Shown: positions 44,394-52,825 of the stretch, piece by piece | How positions within the stretch are numbered: the first letter of the stretch is position 1 | How the letters are laid out: each line of letters starts with the position of its first letter | NCBI RefSeq assembly: GCF_000585995.1 | Contig: NZ_CP007410.1 | Coordinates: 3,003,430 to 3,067,429 of the forward strand | Source of the DNA: Pseudomonas brassicacearum | GTDB lineage: Bacteria > Pseudomonadota > Gammaproteobacteria > Pseudomonadales > Pseudomonadaceae | Reading direction: 5' to 3' | DNA: 64,000 nucleotides | Position numbers and translations under genes: made by a program | The notes under the pieces: model-generated | Told to the model about the DNA's origin: nothing | The model's database searches: none | The model's input: only the letters and a program-made list of their open reading frames with translations

Positions 44394-44405
44394 GACGAGG
44401 GTCTC

Positions 44406-45710
44406 TTATTGAGGATTGACGATGGTGGCTTGGGTACGCAGCACCAGCAGGCCACCAAGGGCGATGAACAGCGCCAGCACATAAAGCGCGAGGCTGGCGC
44501 TCTGGGTGGTGTCACGCATCCAGCCGATCAGGTAGGGCGCGAAGAACGAGGCGATGCTGCCGAAGGAACTGATCAGGGCAATGCCGGCGGCCTGGGTGCT
44601 GTTGGACAGGAAGGCCGGTGGCAACTGCCAGAACATCGGCAAGGCGGCGCTGGCGCCCATGCCGGCGACAATCAGGCCAGCCAGCACCAGGGTCGGGTCG
44701 GTGGGCGAGAGTCCGGCCACGGCAATGCCTGCCGCCGCCATCAACAGCGGCACGCACAGGTGCCAGCGGCGTTCACGGTTGCGGTCGGAGGAACGTCCGC
44801 AGCCGATCATGAAGAAGCAGCCGGCCAGGTAGGGCACGGCGCTGAGCAGCCCGACCTGGCCGTCGCTGCCGATGCCGGCGCCGTGGATCAATGTGGGCAT
44901 CCAGAAGGCCAGGGTGTTGACTGCCAGCATGACGGCGAAATACACCGCCACCAGCAACCAGACCTGCGGGTTGTTGAGGATCGCCGAGAATGAGGTGATG
45001 GATTTTCGCTGCTCTTCAACGCTCAGTTGTTCGCGCAGTTGCTGCTTGGCACTGGGCGTAAGCCAGTTGACCGTCTCGAAACTGTCCGGCAGGCACTTGA
45101 GCACCACCAAGCCGAGCAGGATCACCGGTAGGCCTTCGATGACGAACATCCACTGCCAGCCACGCAGGCCGCCAAGATCATGGAAGTGCTCGAGAATGCC
45201 GCCCGACAATGGCCCGCCGATCACTCCGGCCATCGGCACGGCAATGGCAAACAGCGCGGTCACCTGGGCCCGACGCCGGGCCGGGTACCAGCGGTTGAGG
45301 AAGACCAGGATCCCCGGGAAGAAACCAGCCTCGGCCACCCCCAGCAGAAAGCGCAATACGTAGAAACCGGCGGCGCTGTCGATGAGGAACATGCCGCTGG
45401 ACAAGCCCCCCCAGACCACCATCAGCGTGGCGATCCAGCGCCGTGGACCGACCCGGTCCAGGGCCATGTTGCTCGGCACGCCAAACAGCGCATAAGCGAT
45501 GAAGAACAGGCCGGCGCCGAAGCCATAGACCGTGTCGCTGAATTGCAGGTCAGCGCTCATCTGCATCTTGGCGAAGCCAATGTTGATGCGGTCCAGGTGG
45601 GCGAAGAGGTAGCAGATCAACAACAGCGGCATCAGCCGCCAGGTGATGGTGGCATGGGTGCGGTCGTGCGCGACGGTGCCGGCAGAGTCGGCGGTGTTGG
45701 CTGTGCTCAT
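44406..45710 (-). CDS. hpaX: 4-hydroxyphenylacetate permease HpaX, MFS
   Basis: A 434-residue MFS symporter of the anion:cation (ACS) family with 12 predicted helices. Motif FGVPSNMALDRVGPRRWIATL lies in the loop after TM2, and FFPGILVFLNRWYPARRRAQ between TM4 and TM5, as in phthalate/HPA permeases. It imports 4-hydroxyphenylacetate for the operon. Its position between hpaF and hpaH differs from E. coli, where hpaX follows hpaI. Confidence 0.92.
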   Translation of the reverse strand: MSTANTADSAGTVAHDRTHATITWRLMPLLLICYLFAHLDRINIGFAKMQMSADLQFSDTVYGFGAGLFFIAYALFGVPSNMALDRVGPRRWIATLMVVWGGLSSGMFLIDSAAGFYVLRFLLGVAEAGFFPGILVFLNRWYPARRRAQVTALFAIAVPMAGVIGGPLSGGILEHFHDLGGLRGWQWMFVIEGLPVILLGLVVLKCLPDSFETVNWLTPSAKQQLREQLSVEEQRKSITSFSAILNNPQVWLLVAVYFAVMLAVNTLAFWMPTLIHGAGIGSDGQVGLLSAVPYLAGCFFMIGCGRSSDRNRERRWHLCVPLLMAAAGIAVAGLSPTDPTLVLAGLIVAGMGASAALPMFWQLPPAFLSNSTQAAGIALISSFGSIASFFAPYLIGWMRDTTQSASLALYVLALFIALGGLLVLRTQATIVNPQ

Positions 45711-45761
45711 GATCTTGTACTTTTTGTCAGAGAGGCCGATGGGACGAACGGGCAGGCAGGC

Positions 45762-46154
45762 TTAGCTTGTCTGGGCCTTGAGGAAGGCATGGACGTTGTT
45801 GGCCTTGAAGTTGAGTTGCTCGTGCAGTTCGATCATTTCGAACGACAGCGCCAGCAGGCGCTCGGCCTGGAGTTCGGCGAAGTGTGCGGTGATCACCTCG
45901 AAGAGTCTTTCCGCGACTTTCTGGCGGGTGGCCAGATCGCGACCATGACCGACTTTCAGCGTCATGTGCACGAAGGCGTAGTCGTGCTTGCCGTCGGCCA
46001 TGCGCCAGGTGTCCAGGCGCACGCCACGGCTGCGGATGCCACCCAGGGGAAACACGCCGCTGTCGCCCAGCACGGCGTGGACCTTTTCAAACAGGCCGGG
46101 CAGGTCGGCCTGTTGTTCGATGTTATCGGTGTATTCAGCGATGAAATGGGGCAT
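45762..46154 (-). CDS. hpaF: 5-carboxymethyl-2-hydroxymuconate delta-isomerase HpaF
   Basis: A 130-residue tautomerase-fold isomerase acting on 5-carboxymethyl-2-hydroxymuconate. After the initiator Met comes Pro (MPHFIAEYTDNI), the catalytic proline of the family. The body has VRLDTWRMADGKHDYAFVHM. A strong AGGAGG lies 6 bases before ATG 46154; the frame upstream to 46202 is not used. Confidence 0.94.
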   Translation of the reverse strand: MPHFIAEYTDNIEQQADLPGLFEKVHAVLGDSGVFPLGGIRSRGVRLDTWRMADGKHDYAFVHMTLKVGHGRDLATRQKVAERLFEVITAHFAELQAERLLALSFEMIELHEQLNFKANNVHAFLKAQTS

Positions 46155-46164
46155 GGGGGCCTCC

Positions 46165-46238
46165 TGCGTCGGCAGCTTTGAGTGGTGAGCTACAAGCGGC
46201 AAGTTGAAAGCGATCAGCTTGTCGCTTGCAGCTGCTGT
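46165..46238. repeat. Inverted repeat between hpaD and hpaF
   Basis: AGCTACAAGCGGCAAG and CTTGTCGCTTGCAGCT form an imperfect palindrome, in the style of the short AGCT-CAAGC repeats common between pseudomonad genes. No gene is in this gap. It may act as an intra-operon RNA hairpin. Confidence 0.5.
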
Positions 46239-47096
46239 TCAGACTGGGAAAATGACGTTGATCTGGCCGGTGCCCGAGCTGCCGAAAGGCTCGGTGATGA
46301 TTTCGGCAGGCTTGTCGTAGTCCGGACCGCCGAGCAGTCCCAGCAGCATCGCCGTGTCATGCATCTTGCCTTCGCCGAAGCAGTGTTCGGCGTAGTCCGG
46401 GAGCATCGCGCAGAACTCTTTCCAACGGCCCTGGCGCCACATGTCCACGACGTGCAGGTCGACCTGTTTGTCGAACTCTCGCGTCCAGTTATGGATGTTG
46501 GCTTCGGCATTGCGGTCATCGGAGAAACGGTGCGACAGCGAACCGGAGGCCAGCACCAGCACCTTGCGGTCGCTTTTCTCGATGGCCCGGCGCACGGCGG
46601 CGCCGAAGGTGAAGCTGTCTTGCAGGCGGTGCCAGGCGCACCAGGCGGCAATTGACACGACGTTGAGTTTTTGTTCCGGCGGTACGTCCATGTGCATGTA
46701 GCGCATGGGCACCAGCGTGCCGTATTCCAGCTCGAGGCTTGGGATGTTATGGGCCAGGGTGCGCACGTCAGCGGCATTGGCCTCGGCGGCGATCAGCTCG
46801 CCCAGCTCAGGGCAGCCTGGGTATTCGTATTCCATGTTCTTGATGAAGTGCGGCAGCTCGTTGCTGGTGTAGATGCCTTTGAAATGCTCACCGCCGTTGA
46901 CGTGGTAGGCGCTGTTGACCAGCCAATGCACGTCGAACACCACCGCGGTGTCGGCCCCCAGCTCACGGGCGCGCCGACCGATTTCCTTGTGGCCGGCGAT
47001 TGCTGCCGCACGGCAGCCATGGTGCTTGCCGGGCAGCTCCGACAGGTACATCGAGGGAACGTGGCAGATTTTCGCAGCCAGGACGACTTCGCCCAT
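46239..47096 (-). CDS. hpaD: Homoprotocatechuate 2,3-dioxygenase HpaD
   Basis: A 285-residue class III extradiol dioxygenase (LigB fold) that opens the ring of 3,4-dihydroxyphenylacetate. Metal region residues are in AKICHVPSMYLSE, VFDVHWLVNSAYHVNGGEHF and ASGSLSHRFSDD. The length matches E. coli HpaD (283). AGGAG precedes the ATG. It is separated from hpaE by a 200-base gap holding a REP pair and an AACAAGAA motif. Confidence 0.95.
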   Translation of the reverse strand: MGEVVLAAKICHVPSMYLSELPGKHHGCRAAAIAGHKEIGRRARELGADTAVVFDVHWLVNSAYHVNGGEHFKGIYTSNELPHFIKNMEYEYPGCPELGELIAAEANAADVRTLAHNIPSLELEYGTLVPMRYMHMDVPPEQKLNVVSIAAWCAWHRLQDSFTFGAAVRRAIEKSDRKVLVLASGSLSHRFSDDRNAEANIHNWTREFDKQVDLHVVDMWRQGRWKEFCAMLPDYAEHCFGEGKMHDTAMLLGLLGGPDYDKPAEIITEPFGSSGTGQINVIFPV

Positions 47097-47117
47097 GATG
47101 ATTCTCCTGAAAAAATG

Positions 47118-47125
47118 TTCTTGTT
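47118..47125 (-). promoter_or_regulatory. AANAANAA (Hfq/Crc-type) motif before hpaD
   Basis: AACAAGAA on the minus strand, about 12 bases upstream of the AGGAG of hpaD. This is the position from which Hfq/Crc represses translation in pseudomonads. Function inferred from motif and location only. Confidence 0.4.
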
Positions 47126-47164
47126 GAGTTTTTGTGATGAATCACAGCCTGTGAGTGATAACCC

Positions 47165-47260
47165 CTGTGGCGAGGGAGCTTGCTCCCGCTCGATTGCGCA
47201 GCAATCGCAAAAAAACGGGGCCGCTTCGCAGCCCAGCGGGAGCAAGCTCCCTCGCCACAG
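47165..47260. repeat. REP inverted pair, family B, inside the hpa operon
   Basis: CTGTGGCGAGGGAGCTTGCT and its inverted copy in the hpaE-hpaD gap, with a shortened inner loop. It may cause partial termination or set message stability between hpaG1G2E and hpaDFXHI. Confidence 0.85.
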
Positions 47261-47296
47261 GTCAACACTCGGCACAGGTTCACGGCTGGCCTCGGA

Positions 47297-48766
47297 TTAC
47301 ACCCCCCACCGCGGAATGTGATGACTGCCCATGGAAATGCACACGTTCTTGATCTCGGCGAACACTTCAAAGCTGTACTGTCCACCTTCGCGGCCGGTTC
47401 CGGAACCCTTCACGCCACCGAAAGGCTGGCGCAGGTCGCGCACGTTCTGGCTGTTGATGAACACCATGCCGGCCTCGATGCCATGGGCCAGGCGATGGGC
47501 CTTGCCGATGTCCTGGGTCCAGATGTACGAGGCCAGGCCATATTCGGTGTCGTTGGCCAGTTGCAAGGCTTCGGCTTCGTCCTTGAACGGGATCAGGCAC
47601 ACCACCGGGCCGAAGATTTCTTCCTGGGCGATGCGCATCTGGTTATTCACATCGGCGAACACCGTCGGCTGGATGAACTGGCCGCGGCTCAGGTGCGCCG
47701 GCAGGTTGGCCGGGCGCTCCAGGCCGCCAGCCAGGAGGGTGGCGCCTTCTTCGATGCCGATCTTGATGTAGCCAGTGACCTTGTCGTAGTGGGCCTGGGT
47801 GATCATCGAACCGACCTGGGTCTTCGGGTCCTGGGGGTCACCGACGATCAGGCGTTTGGCGCGGGCGGCGAACTCGGCGACGAACTGCGGGTAGACGCTT
47901 TCCTGGATGAAGATCCGGCTGCCAGCGGTGCAGCGCTCGCCGTTGAGGGAGAAGATGGTGAACAGCGCCGCGTCGAGGGCGCGATCAAGGTCGGCGTCTT
48001 CGAAAATCAGCACCGGCGACTTGCCGCCCAGTTCCATCGAATACTTTTTCAGCCCGGCGGTCTGCATGATTTTCTTGCCGGTGGCGGTGCCGCCGGTGAA
48101 GGAAATTGCCCGCACATCCGGATGACGCACCAACGCATCGCCGGCCGTGGCGCCGTAGCCCTGGATCACGTTCAAAACGCCGTTGGGAATGCCGGCCTCG
48201 ACGGCCAGGCGCCCCAGTTCGTTGGCGGTCAGGGGCGACAGCTCGGACATCTTCAGCACGGCGGTGTTGCCCAGGGCCAGGCACGGCGCGGTCTTCCAGG
48301 TCGCGGTCATGAACGGCACGTTCCAGGGCGAGACCAGCGCGCAGACACCCACCGGTTGGTACAGGGTGTAATTGAGCATCTGGTCGTCGACCGGATAAGT
48401 ATGGCCATCCATGCGAGTGCAGACTTCGGCGAAGAAATCGAAGTTATGGGAGGCCCTCGGGATCAGCACGTTCTTGGTCTGGTGGATTGGCAAGCCGGTG
48501 TCGAGGGTTTCCAGTTCGGCCAGTTTCGGCACGTTCTGCTCGATCAGTTCACCGAGCTTGCGCATCAGCCGGGCGCGTTCCTTGGCAGGCGTGTTGGCCC
48601 ATTTTGGAAAGGCATCCTTGGCGGCGGCTACGGCTTGGGCGACTTCTTCGGCACCGCCGCTGGCGACTTCGCCGATGGCTTCGCCCGTGGCCGGGTTGTA
48701 GTTGACGAACACGTCTTTGCTTTCGACCTCACGGCCGTTGATCCAGTGTTTGATCATGCTGCTCAT
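47297..48766 (-). CDS. hpaE: 5-carboxymethyl-2-hydroxymuconate semialdehyde dehydrogenase HpaE
   Basis: A 489-residue NAD-dependent aldehyde dehydrogenase that oxidises the ring-cleavage product. The general base Glu is in MELGGKSPVLIFEDAD, the nucleophile Cys in GERCTAGSRIF, and the cofactor loop is FTGGTATGKKIM. Its ATG overlaps the hpaG2 stop (ATGA). ATG 48757 is a second candidate start. Confidence 0.95.
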   Translation of the reverse strand: MSSMIKHWINGREVESKDVFVNYNPATGEAIGEVASGGAEEVAQAVAAAKDAFPKWANTPAKERARLMRKLGELIEQNVPKLAELETLDTGLPIHQTKNVLIPRASHNFDFFAEVCTRMDGHTYPVDDQMLNYTLYQPVGVCALVSPWNVPFMTATWKTAPCLALGNTAVLKMSELSPLTANELGRLAVEAGIPNGVLNVIQGYGATAGDALVRHPDVRAISFTGGTATGKKIMQTAGLKKYSMELGGKSPVLIFEDADLDRALDAALFTIFSLNGERCTAGSRIFIQESVYPQFVAEFAARAKRLIVGDPQDPKTQVGSMITQAHYDKVTGYIKIGIEEGATLLAGGLERPANLPAHLSRGQFIQPTVFADVNNQMRIAQEEIFGPVVCLIPFKDEAEALQLANDTEYGLASYIWTQDIGKAHRLAHGIEAGMVFINSQNVRDLRQPFGGVKGSGTGREGGQYSFEVFAEIKNVCISMGSHHIPRWGV

Positions 48767-49533
48767 GCCTCTTTACGGGATGCGAAGAACTCGGCTTCGC
48801 TGACAATGTGGTTGACCAGCCGGCCGACGCCTTCCACTTCCACGATTACTTCATCACCGGGCACTACGTCTGCCAGGCCCTCCGGCGTGCCGGTGGCGAT
48901 CATGTCGCCGGGTTGCAGGGTCATGAAGCTGGACAGGTATTCGATCAGGTAGGGAATGTCGAAAATCATGTCCTTCGTGCTGCCTTCCTGACGCAGTTCA
49001 CCATTGATCCAGGTGCGTAACTTCAGGTCGCTCGGGTCCGGCACATCGGCCACGTCGACGATCCACGGGCCGACTGGGGTCGTGGCGTCACGGTTCTTCA
49101 CTCGCAGGTTGGGGCGGTAGTAGTTTTCCAGGTAGTCGCGGATCGCGTAGTCGTTGCACACCGTGTAGCCGGCGAGGTACTCCAGGGCGTCCTCGCGCTT
49201 GACGTTGCGCGCTTCTTTGCCGATGACCGCCACCAGCTCGCACTCGTAGTGCATATAGGCGACGTTATCGGGGCGCCAGGTTTCCTGGTTGTGGCCGGTG
49301 TAGGTGCCGGGCGACTTGATAAACGCCAGGGGCTCGGTCGGCGGCTTGAACGCCAGCTCGGCGGCGTGATCGGCATAGTTCAGGCCTAGGGCGAACATGC
49401 TGCCGGTGGCCGGTGGCAGCCATTGGACCCGGTCCTCGGCCAGCAGGCGACCATCGGCCAGACGCACGGCGTTGTGGGCTTCAACGGTGACGGCGTGAAC
49501 CTGGCCTTCAAAACGAATGCGCGCGTGTTTCAT
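48763..49533 (-). CDS. hpaG2: HpaG2, FAH-family isomerase/decarboxylase subunit
   Basis: A 256-residue fumarylacetoacetase-fold protein (MFALGLNYADHAAEL, YECELVAVIGKEARN with the metal Glu residues, GTPEGLADVVPGDEV). With HpaG1 it corresponds to one half of the bifunctional E. coli HpaG (429 residues), which decarboxylates 5-oxo-pent-3-ene-1,2,5-tricarboxylate and isomerises the product. It overlaps hpaG1 and hpaE by ATGA on both sides. Confidence 0.92.
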   Translation of the reverse strand: MKHARIRFEGQVHAVTVEAHNAVRLADGRLLAEDRVQWLPPATGSMFALGLNYADHAAELAFKPPTEPLAFIKSPGTYTGHNQETWRPDNVAYMHYECELVAVIGKEARNVKREDALEYLAGYTVCNDYAIRDYLENYYRPNLRVKNRDATTPVGPWIVDVADVPDPSDLKLRTWINGELRQEGSTKDMIFDIPYLIEYLSSFMTLQPGDMIATGTPEGLADVVPGDEVIVEVEGVGRLVNHIVSEAEFFASRKEA

Positions 49534-50207
49534 AAACGTGCTCCTGTTTGCTCGGCGACGACGGTATTGACCAGGCGGCCCAGGCCGCCGATTTCCACTT
49601 CGACGCGGTCGCCGGGCACTACATCAACCCGACCCTCGGGCGTACCGGTGATCAGCACGTCGCCTTCGTGAAGGGTCATGAATTCGCTGATCTCGGCAAT
49701 CAGTTGAGGGATGTTGCGAACGAAATTGGCCGTGTTGTTTTGCTGGCGTACCTCGCCGTTCACATACAGCGTGATCGCCAGGCTGTGTGGGTCGGCAAGC
49801 TTCGCGATGGGCACCAGCTCAGGGCCGATGGCGCAGAATCCGTCCCGGCACTTGGCCTTGACGGCGGGGCGGTAGTAGCTGTCTTCCGGCAGGCTGAACT
49901 CATTGACGACGGTGTAGCCAGCGACGTAGTCCAGCGCCTCGGCGGCGCTGACACGGCTGGCCGACTTGCCCATCACCACGCCAAGGGCCGGTCCGGGTTG
50001 CAGCCTGTCGCCATGACCCGGATGAACCACGTCGGCACCGTGCCGGTTGCGGGTGTTGGGCGTCTTGATGAACAGCACCGGCTTGACCGGCGGTTTCTGG
50101 TAGGGCGGTTGCTCGAACTCGGCGAGGCGCTGTTTCAGCAGCCCCTGATAGTTCAGCGCGACCCCGAACAGGGTGCCTGTCGCGACGTCATGCAGGGCAC
50201 GGCTCAT
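49530..50207 (-). CDS. hpaG1: HpaG1, FAH-family isomerase/decarboxylase subunit
   Basis: A 225-residue FAH-fold protein equal to the other half of E. coli HpaG (FGVALNYQGLLKQRL, GPALGVVMGKSASRVSAAEAL, TGTPEGRVDVVPGD). The Glu pair seen in HpaG2 (ECELV) is replaced by GPALGVV, so the metal site differs and the two subunits may not be equivalent in catalysis. First gene of the hpa operon; GGAGA is about 7 bases before the ATG. Confidence 0.92.
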   Translation of the reverse strand: MSRALHDVATGTLFGVALNYQGLLKQRLAEFEQPPYQKPPVKPVLFIKTPNTRNRHGADVVHPGHGDRLQPGPALGVVMGKSASRVSAAEALDYVAGYTVVNEFSLPEDSYYRPAVKAKCRDGFCAIGPELVPIAKLADPHSLAITLYVNGEVRQQNNTANFVRNIPQLIAEISEFMTLHEGDVLITGTPEGRVDVVPGDRVEVEIGGLGRLVNTVVAEQTGARL

Positions 50208-50250
50208 GCTTGTCTCCTGGCGATGCAGAGTGATGAGGGCTCTGCGATAT

Positions 50251-50286
50251 TGTTAATGTGTTAACAGTTATAATTAAGATGTTAAC
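50251..50286. promoter_or_regulatory. hpaG / hpaA divergent promoter and HpaR operator region
   Basis: Very AT-rich stretch with TGTTAATG (50251-50258) and the palindrome GTTAAC twice (50260-50265 and 50281-50286), 21 bases apart. A perfect TATAAT lies on the plus strand at 50269-50274. The repeats match those ahead of hpaR. HpaR is known in E. coli W to bind such palindromes at the hpaG promoter. It lies 45-80 bases from the hpaG1 start. Confidence 0.6.
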
Positions 50287-50393
50287 TATCGTCAAGCGTG
50301 GCAGAATCATCGGGTGCTGGTTGCCCTGCCAGATCCGGTGCAGGATGAGCACGAGCCGGTGCCTGAATCAGAATAAAAAACGAGTACTGCGTG

Positions 50394-51299
50394 ATGACCG
50401 ACCGTCAGCCGATCCCGAATATCAACATTGGTCAGGTGTACGACCAGCGCTACAGCGATGCCGAGGTCCACTACGACCGGCTCGCCAACCTGGCGGATTT
50501 TTTCGGCCGCAACATGCCGGTTCATCGCCACGACCGTTTCTTTCAGGTGCACTACGTCAAGAGCGGCACCGTGCGGGTGTATCTCGACGATCAGCAATAC
50601 GTCGAGTCCGGGCCGATGTTCTTCCTCACGCCGCCGACCATCCCTCATTCGTTCGTGACCGAGGCCGACAGTGACGGGCATGTACTGACGGTGCGCCAGC
50701 AATTGGTGTGGCAATTGATCGACGCCGATCCGAGCCTGGCGCCGGCCGGTGTGCAAATGCCGGCAGCCTGCGTGGCGCTGGCGCAATTGGGACCGGAACA
50801 GGCGAGGGAGGTGCGGCGGTTGGAATACTTGTTCGAGGAGCTGAGCGAGGAGGTGACGGCCACGCGGGCGGGGCGCAGCGCGGCACTGGACGGCTTGACG
50901 CGGCTGATCATGATCAGCCTGCTGCGGTTGTGCTCCAACTCCCTGGAAGCCCGGCCGGCCCGGCATGAAGACCTGAAGATCTTTCATCGTTTCAATGAGC
51001 TGATCGAGGCTCATTATCTGCAGCATTGGCCGTTGTCGCGCTACGCCGAGGGCATCGGCGTGACTGAGGCGCGCCTGAACGACGTATGCAGACGCATCGC
51101 CGACTTGCCTTCCAAGCGCCTGATCATGGAGCGGCTGATGCAAGAGGCCAAGCGCCTGCTGCTGTTCACCGGCAGCTCGGCCAATGAAATCTGCTACCAG
51201 CTCGGGTTCAAGGATCCAGCCTATTTCAGTCGTTTTTTCCAGCGCTACGCCCAACTGACGCCCGGGGAGTATCGCCAGCGGCAATCGGGGTTGCGTTGA
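50394..51299 (+). CDS. hpaA: AraC-family activator HpaA
   Basis: A 301-residue regulator. The N-terminal cupin sensor has NMPVHRHDRFFQVHYVKSG, binding 4-hydroxyphenylacetate in E. coli. The C-terminal HTH domain has LSRYAEGIGVTEARLNDVCRR and SANEICYQLGFKDPAYFSRFF. It starts at ATG 50394, or GTG 50391 one codon earlier. In E. coli HpaA activates the hydroxylase hpaBC operon; here the likely target is the C2/C1 hydroxylase. AATAAAAA (50372) in its leader fits an Hfq/Crc motif. Confidence 0.92.
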   Translation: MTDRQPIPNINIGQVYDQRYSDAEVHYDRLANLADFFGRNMPVHRHDRFFQVHYVKSGTVRVYLDDQQYVESGPMFFLTPPTIPHSFVTEADSDGHVLTVRQQLVWQLIDADPSLAPAGVQMPAACVALAQLGPEQAREVRRLEYLFEELSEEVTATRAGRSAALDGLTRLIMISLLRLCSNSLEARPARHEDLKIFHRFNELIEAHYLQHWPLSRYAEGIGVTEARLNDVCRRIADLPSKRLIMERLMQEAKRLLLFTGSSANEICYQLGFKDPAYFSRFFQRYAQLTPGEYRQRQSGLR

Positions 51300-51316
51300 G
51301 CGGTGCATCAACTCAA

Positions 51317-51375
51317 TGGGCTGCTTCGCAACCCAGCGGGGCGGTGCGACGTTTCGCTAAAGCCCCTCGCCACAG
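51317..51375. repeat. Degenerate single REP copy, family B
   Basis: GGGCTGCTTCGCAACCCAGC then GGGG, an interrupted middle, and CCCCTCGCCACAG. This keeps both ends of a family B unit but has lost the central palindrome. It lies between hpaA and the second hpaR. Confidence 0.6.
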
Positions 51376-51439
51376 TTGTTCTTGCAGCAGTGGGATGGCG
51401 ACACTAAGCTGCCGACTCGCCCATCCAAACCGTGTGAAC

Positions 51440-51862
51440 ATGGCCAATCCCAGACCTTCATTGACCCTGACCCTGTTGCAAGCCCGCGAAGCCGCCATGG
51501 CTTTTTTCCGCCCGGCGCTGAATCAGCATGACCTCACGGAGCAACAATGGCGGGTGATCCGCATCCTGCACCAGCAAGGTGAGCTGGAAAGCCATCAGCT
51601 CGCTCATCAGGCCTGCATCCTCAAACCGAGCATGACCGGCGTGCTCAGCCGCCTGGAGCGCGATGGCCTGGTGCGTCGACAGAAGTCGAGCCAGGATCAG
51701 CGCCGGGTTTTCGTCGGCCTGACCGAGCGCGGCCAGCAGTGCTTTGTGTCGATGAGTGAGGGGATGGAAAGCAACTATCGCCGCATCGAGGAACAATTCG
51801 GCGAGGACAAAATGCAGCAATTGCTGGCGTTGCTCAATGAGCTGAAAAACATCAAGCCTTGA
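51440..51862 (+). CDS. MarR-family repressor, HpaR paralogue (copy 2)
   Basis: A 140-residue MarR protein that aligns with HpaR at 42217 without gaps and with most residues identical, for example SLTLTLLQAREAAM, LTEQQWRVIRIL and ACILKPSMTGVL. Differences concentrate in the dimer/ligand helices (ESHQLAHQ versus EINRLAEL) and the wing. Start at ATG 51440 with no clear Shine-Dalgarno and no GTTAAC operator upstream, unlike copy 1. It may be read from hpaA, 140 bases upstream. Confidence 0.85.
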   Translation: MANPRPSLTLTLLQAREAAMAFFRPALNQHDLTEQQWRVIRILHQQGELESHQLAHQACILKPSMTGVLSRLERDGLVRRQKSSQDQRRVFVGLTERGQQCFVSMSEGMESNYRRIEEQFGEDKMQQLLALLNELKNIKP

Positions 51863-52738
51863 TCAAGGCGTGGCCAGGGATTGCTTCAATTGGTCCACCA
51901 GCGCAGGCGTCATATAGTGCGGGCCATCGAACAGGTAGAGCGGGTACCCGTCATAGGCCGCCAGTTGCGGCTTGAGTTCGGCCACGGTGGCTGAGCGGAA
52001 GCCACCGCCGTATTTCGGGCGGAAGGCTTCGACGATGATCCGCACGCGGTCTTTGCCAAGCCGATCACGCAGGGCGTCGGCATAGTTGCGCGCGACCGGG
52101 GCGGTGCGGGCATAGACGCCGACGCCGTCCTGGAAAAACACGCCGATGTCGTTCGGCAACCATTGCTTGAGCCAGTCGGCGGTGGCGGCAGGGCCGATAT
52201 TGGCGCCGTCGTAGACGCTGATCCAGAGTGGGCGCGGCAGTTTGGCCAGCAAGGCCGGCAGTTCCGTGGCGCGAGCCCAACTCGGATCGACTTCGGCGGG
52301 GAAGTACCAGCCGGTGACATGCAGCGGCGTGGGCAGCCCTGCAATGCGTTCCGACACCGCCGCCAATTGCTCGATGTTGTCCCGTGAGCGATTTTCACTG
52401 AAGTAGCCGGCCAGCCCGAGGATGACATCCTGGGCCCAGGGTGCCTTGGCGATGCGCGCCCAGTCCGGCAGTACCGGTACGTTGGTCAAACCGGTGCCAG
52501 GCACGAAGGCCTGGTCGTCCACCACCGTCCACTGCACCAGCAGCTCGTGCACCCCGAGTTTTTCCCAGGTGCCGTTGATGCCGACGGTCTGGTTGTCCGG
52601 CTGCCAGACGATGCCGACGATGTTCGCAGCTGCGGTAGTGGTCATGGTGTAGTACGTCCCTGTACCGATGCCGATGGCCGCGACCAATAACAGCGCCGCG
52701 ACGATCTTGCGATTGACTGCACGGGCGAAGCTTTTCAA
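51863..52738 (-). CDS. YbcH-like secreted protein of the nfr operon
   Basis: A 291-residue protein with an N-terminal anchor or signal (IVAALLLVAAIGIGTGTYY). The rest looks like a TIM-barrel glycosidase-type fold (GIVWQPDNQTVGINGTWEKLG, HVTGWYFPAEVDPSW, WISVYDGANIGPA, IIVEAFRPKYGGGF), possibly the DUF4434 group. In E. coli the gene next to nfrA is ybcH, of similar size and also exported. A role in trimming or processing the exported glycan is inferred. Confidence 0.6.
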   Translation of the reverse strand: MKSFARAVNRKIVAALLLVAAIGIGTGTYYTMTTTAAANIVGIVWQPDNQTVGINGTWEKLGVHELLVQWTVVDDQAFVPGTGLTNVPVLPDWARIAKAPWAQDVILGLAGYFSENRSRDNIEQLAAVSERIAGLPTPLHVTGWYFPAEVDPSWARATELPALLAKLPRPLWISVYDGANIGPAATADWLKQWLPNDIGVFFQDGVGVYARTAPVARNYADALRDRLGKDRVRIIVEAFRPKYGGGFRSATVAELKPQLAAYDGYPLYLFDGPHYMTPALVDQLKQSLATP

Positions 52739-52825
52739 ACAAGCCCCTTCTGGATGCAGTGTAGTCGCGGATCGGCAAGGCCAGACGCTTTTCGTACCGA
52801 TGGATCGAACATCACGTCAACGTCC

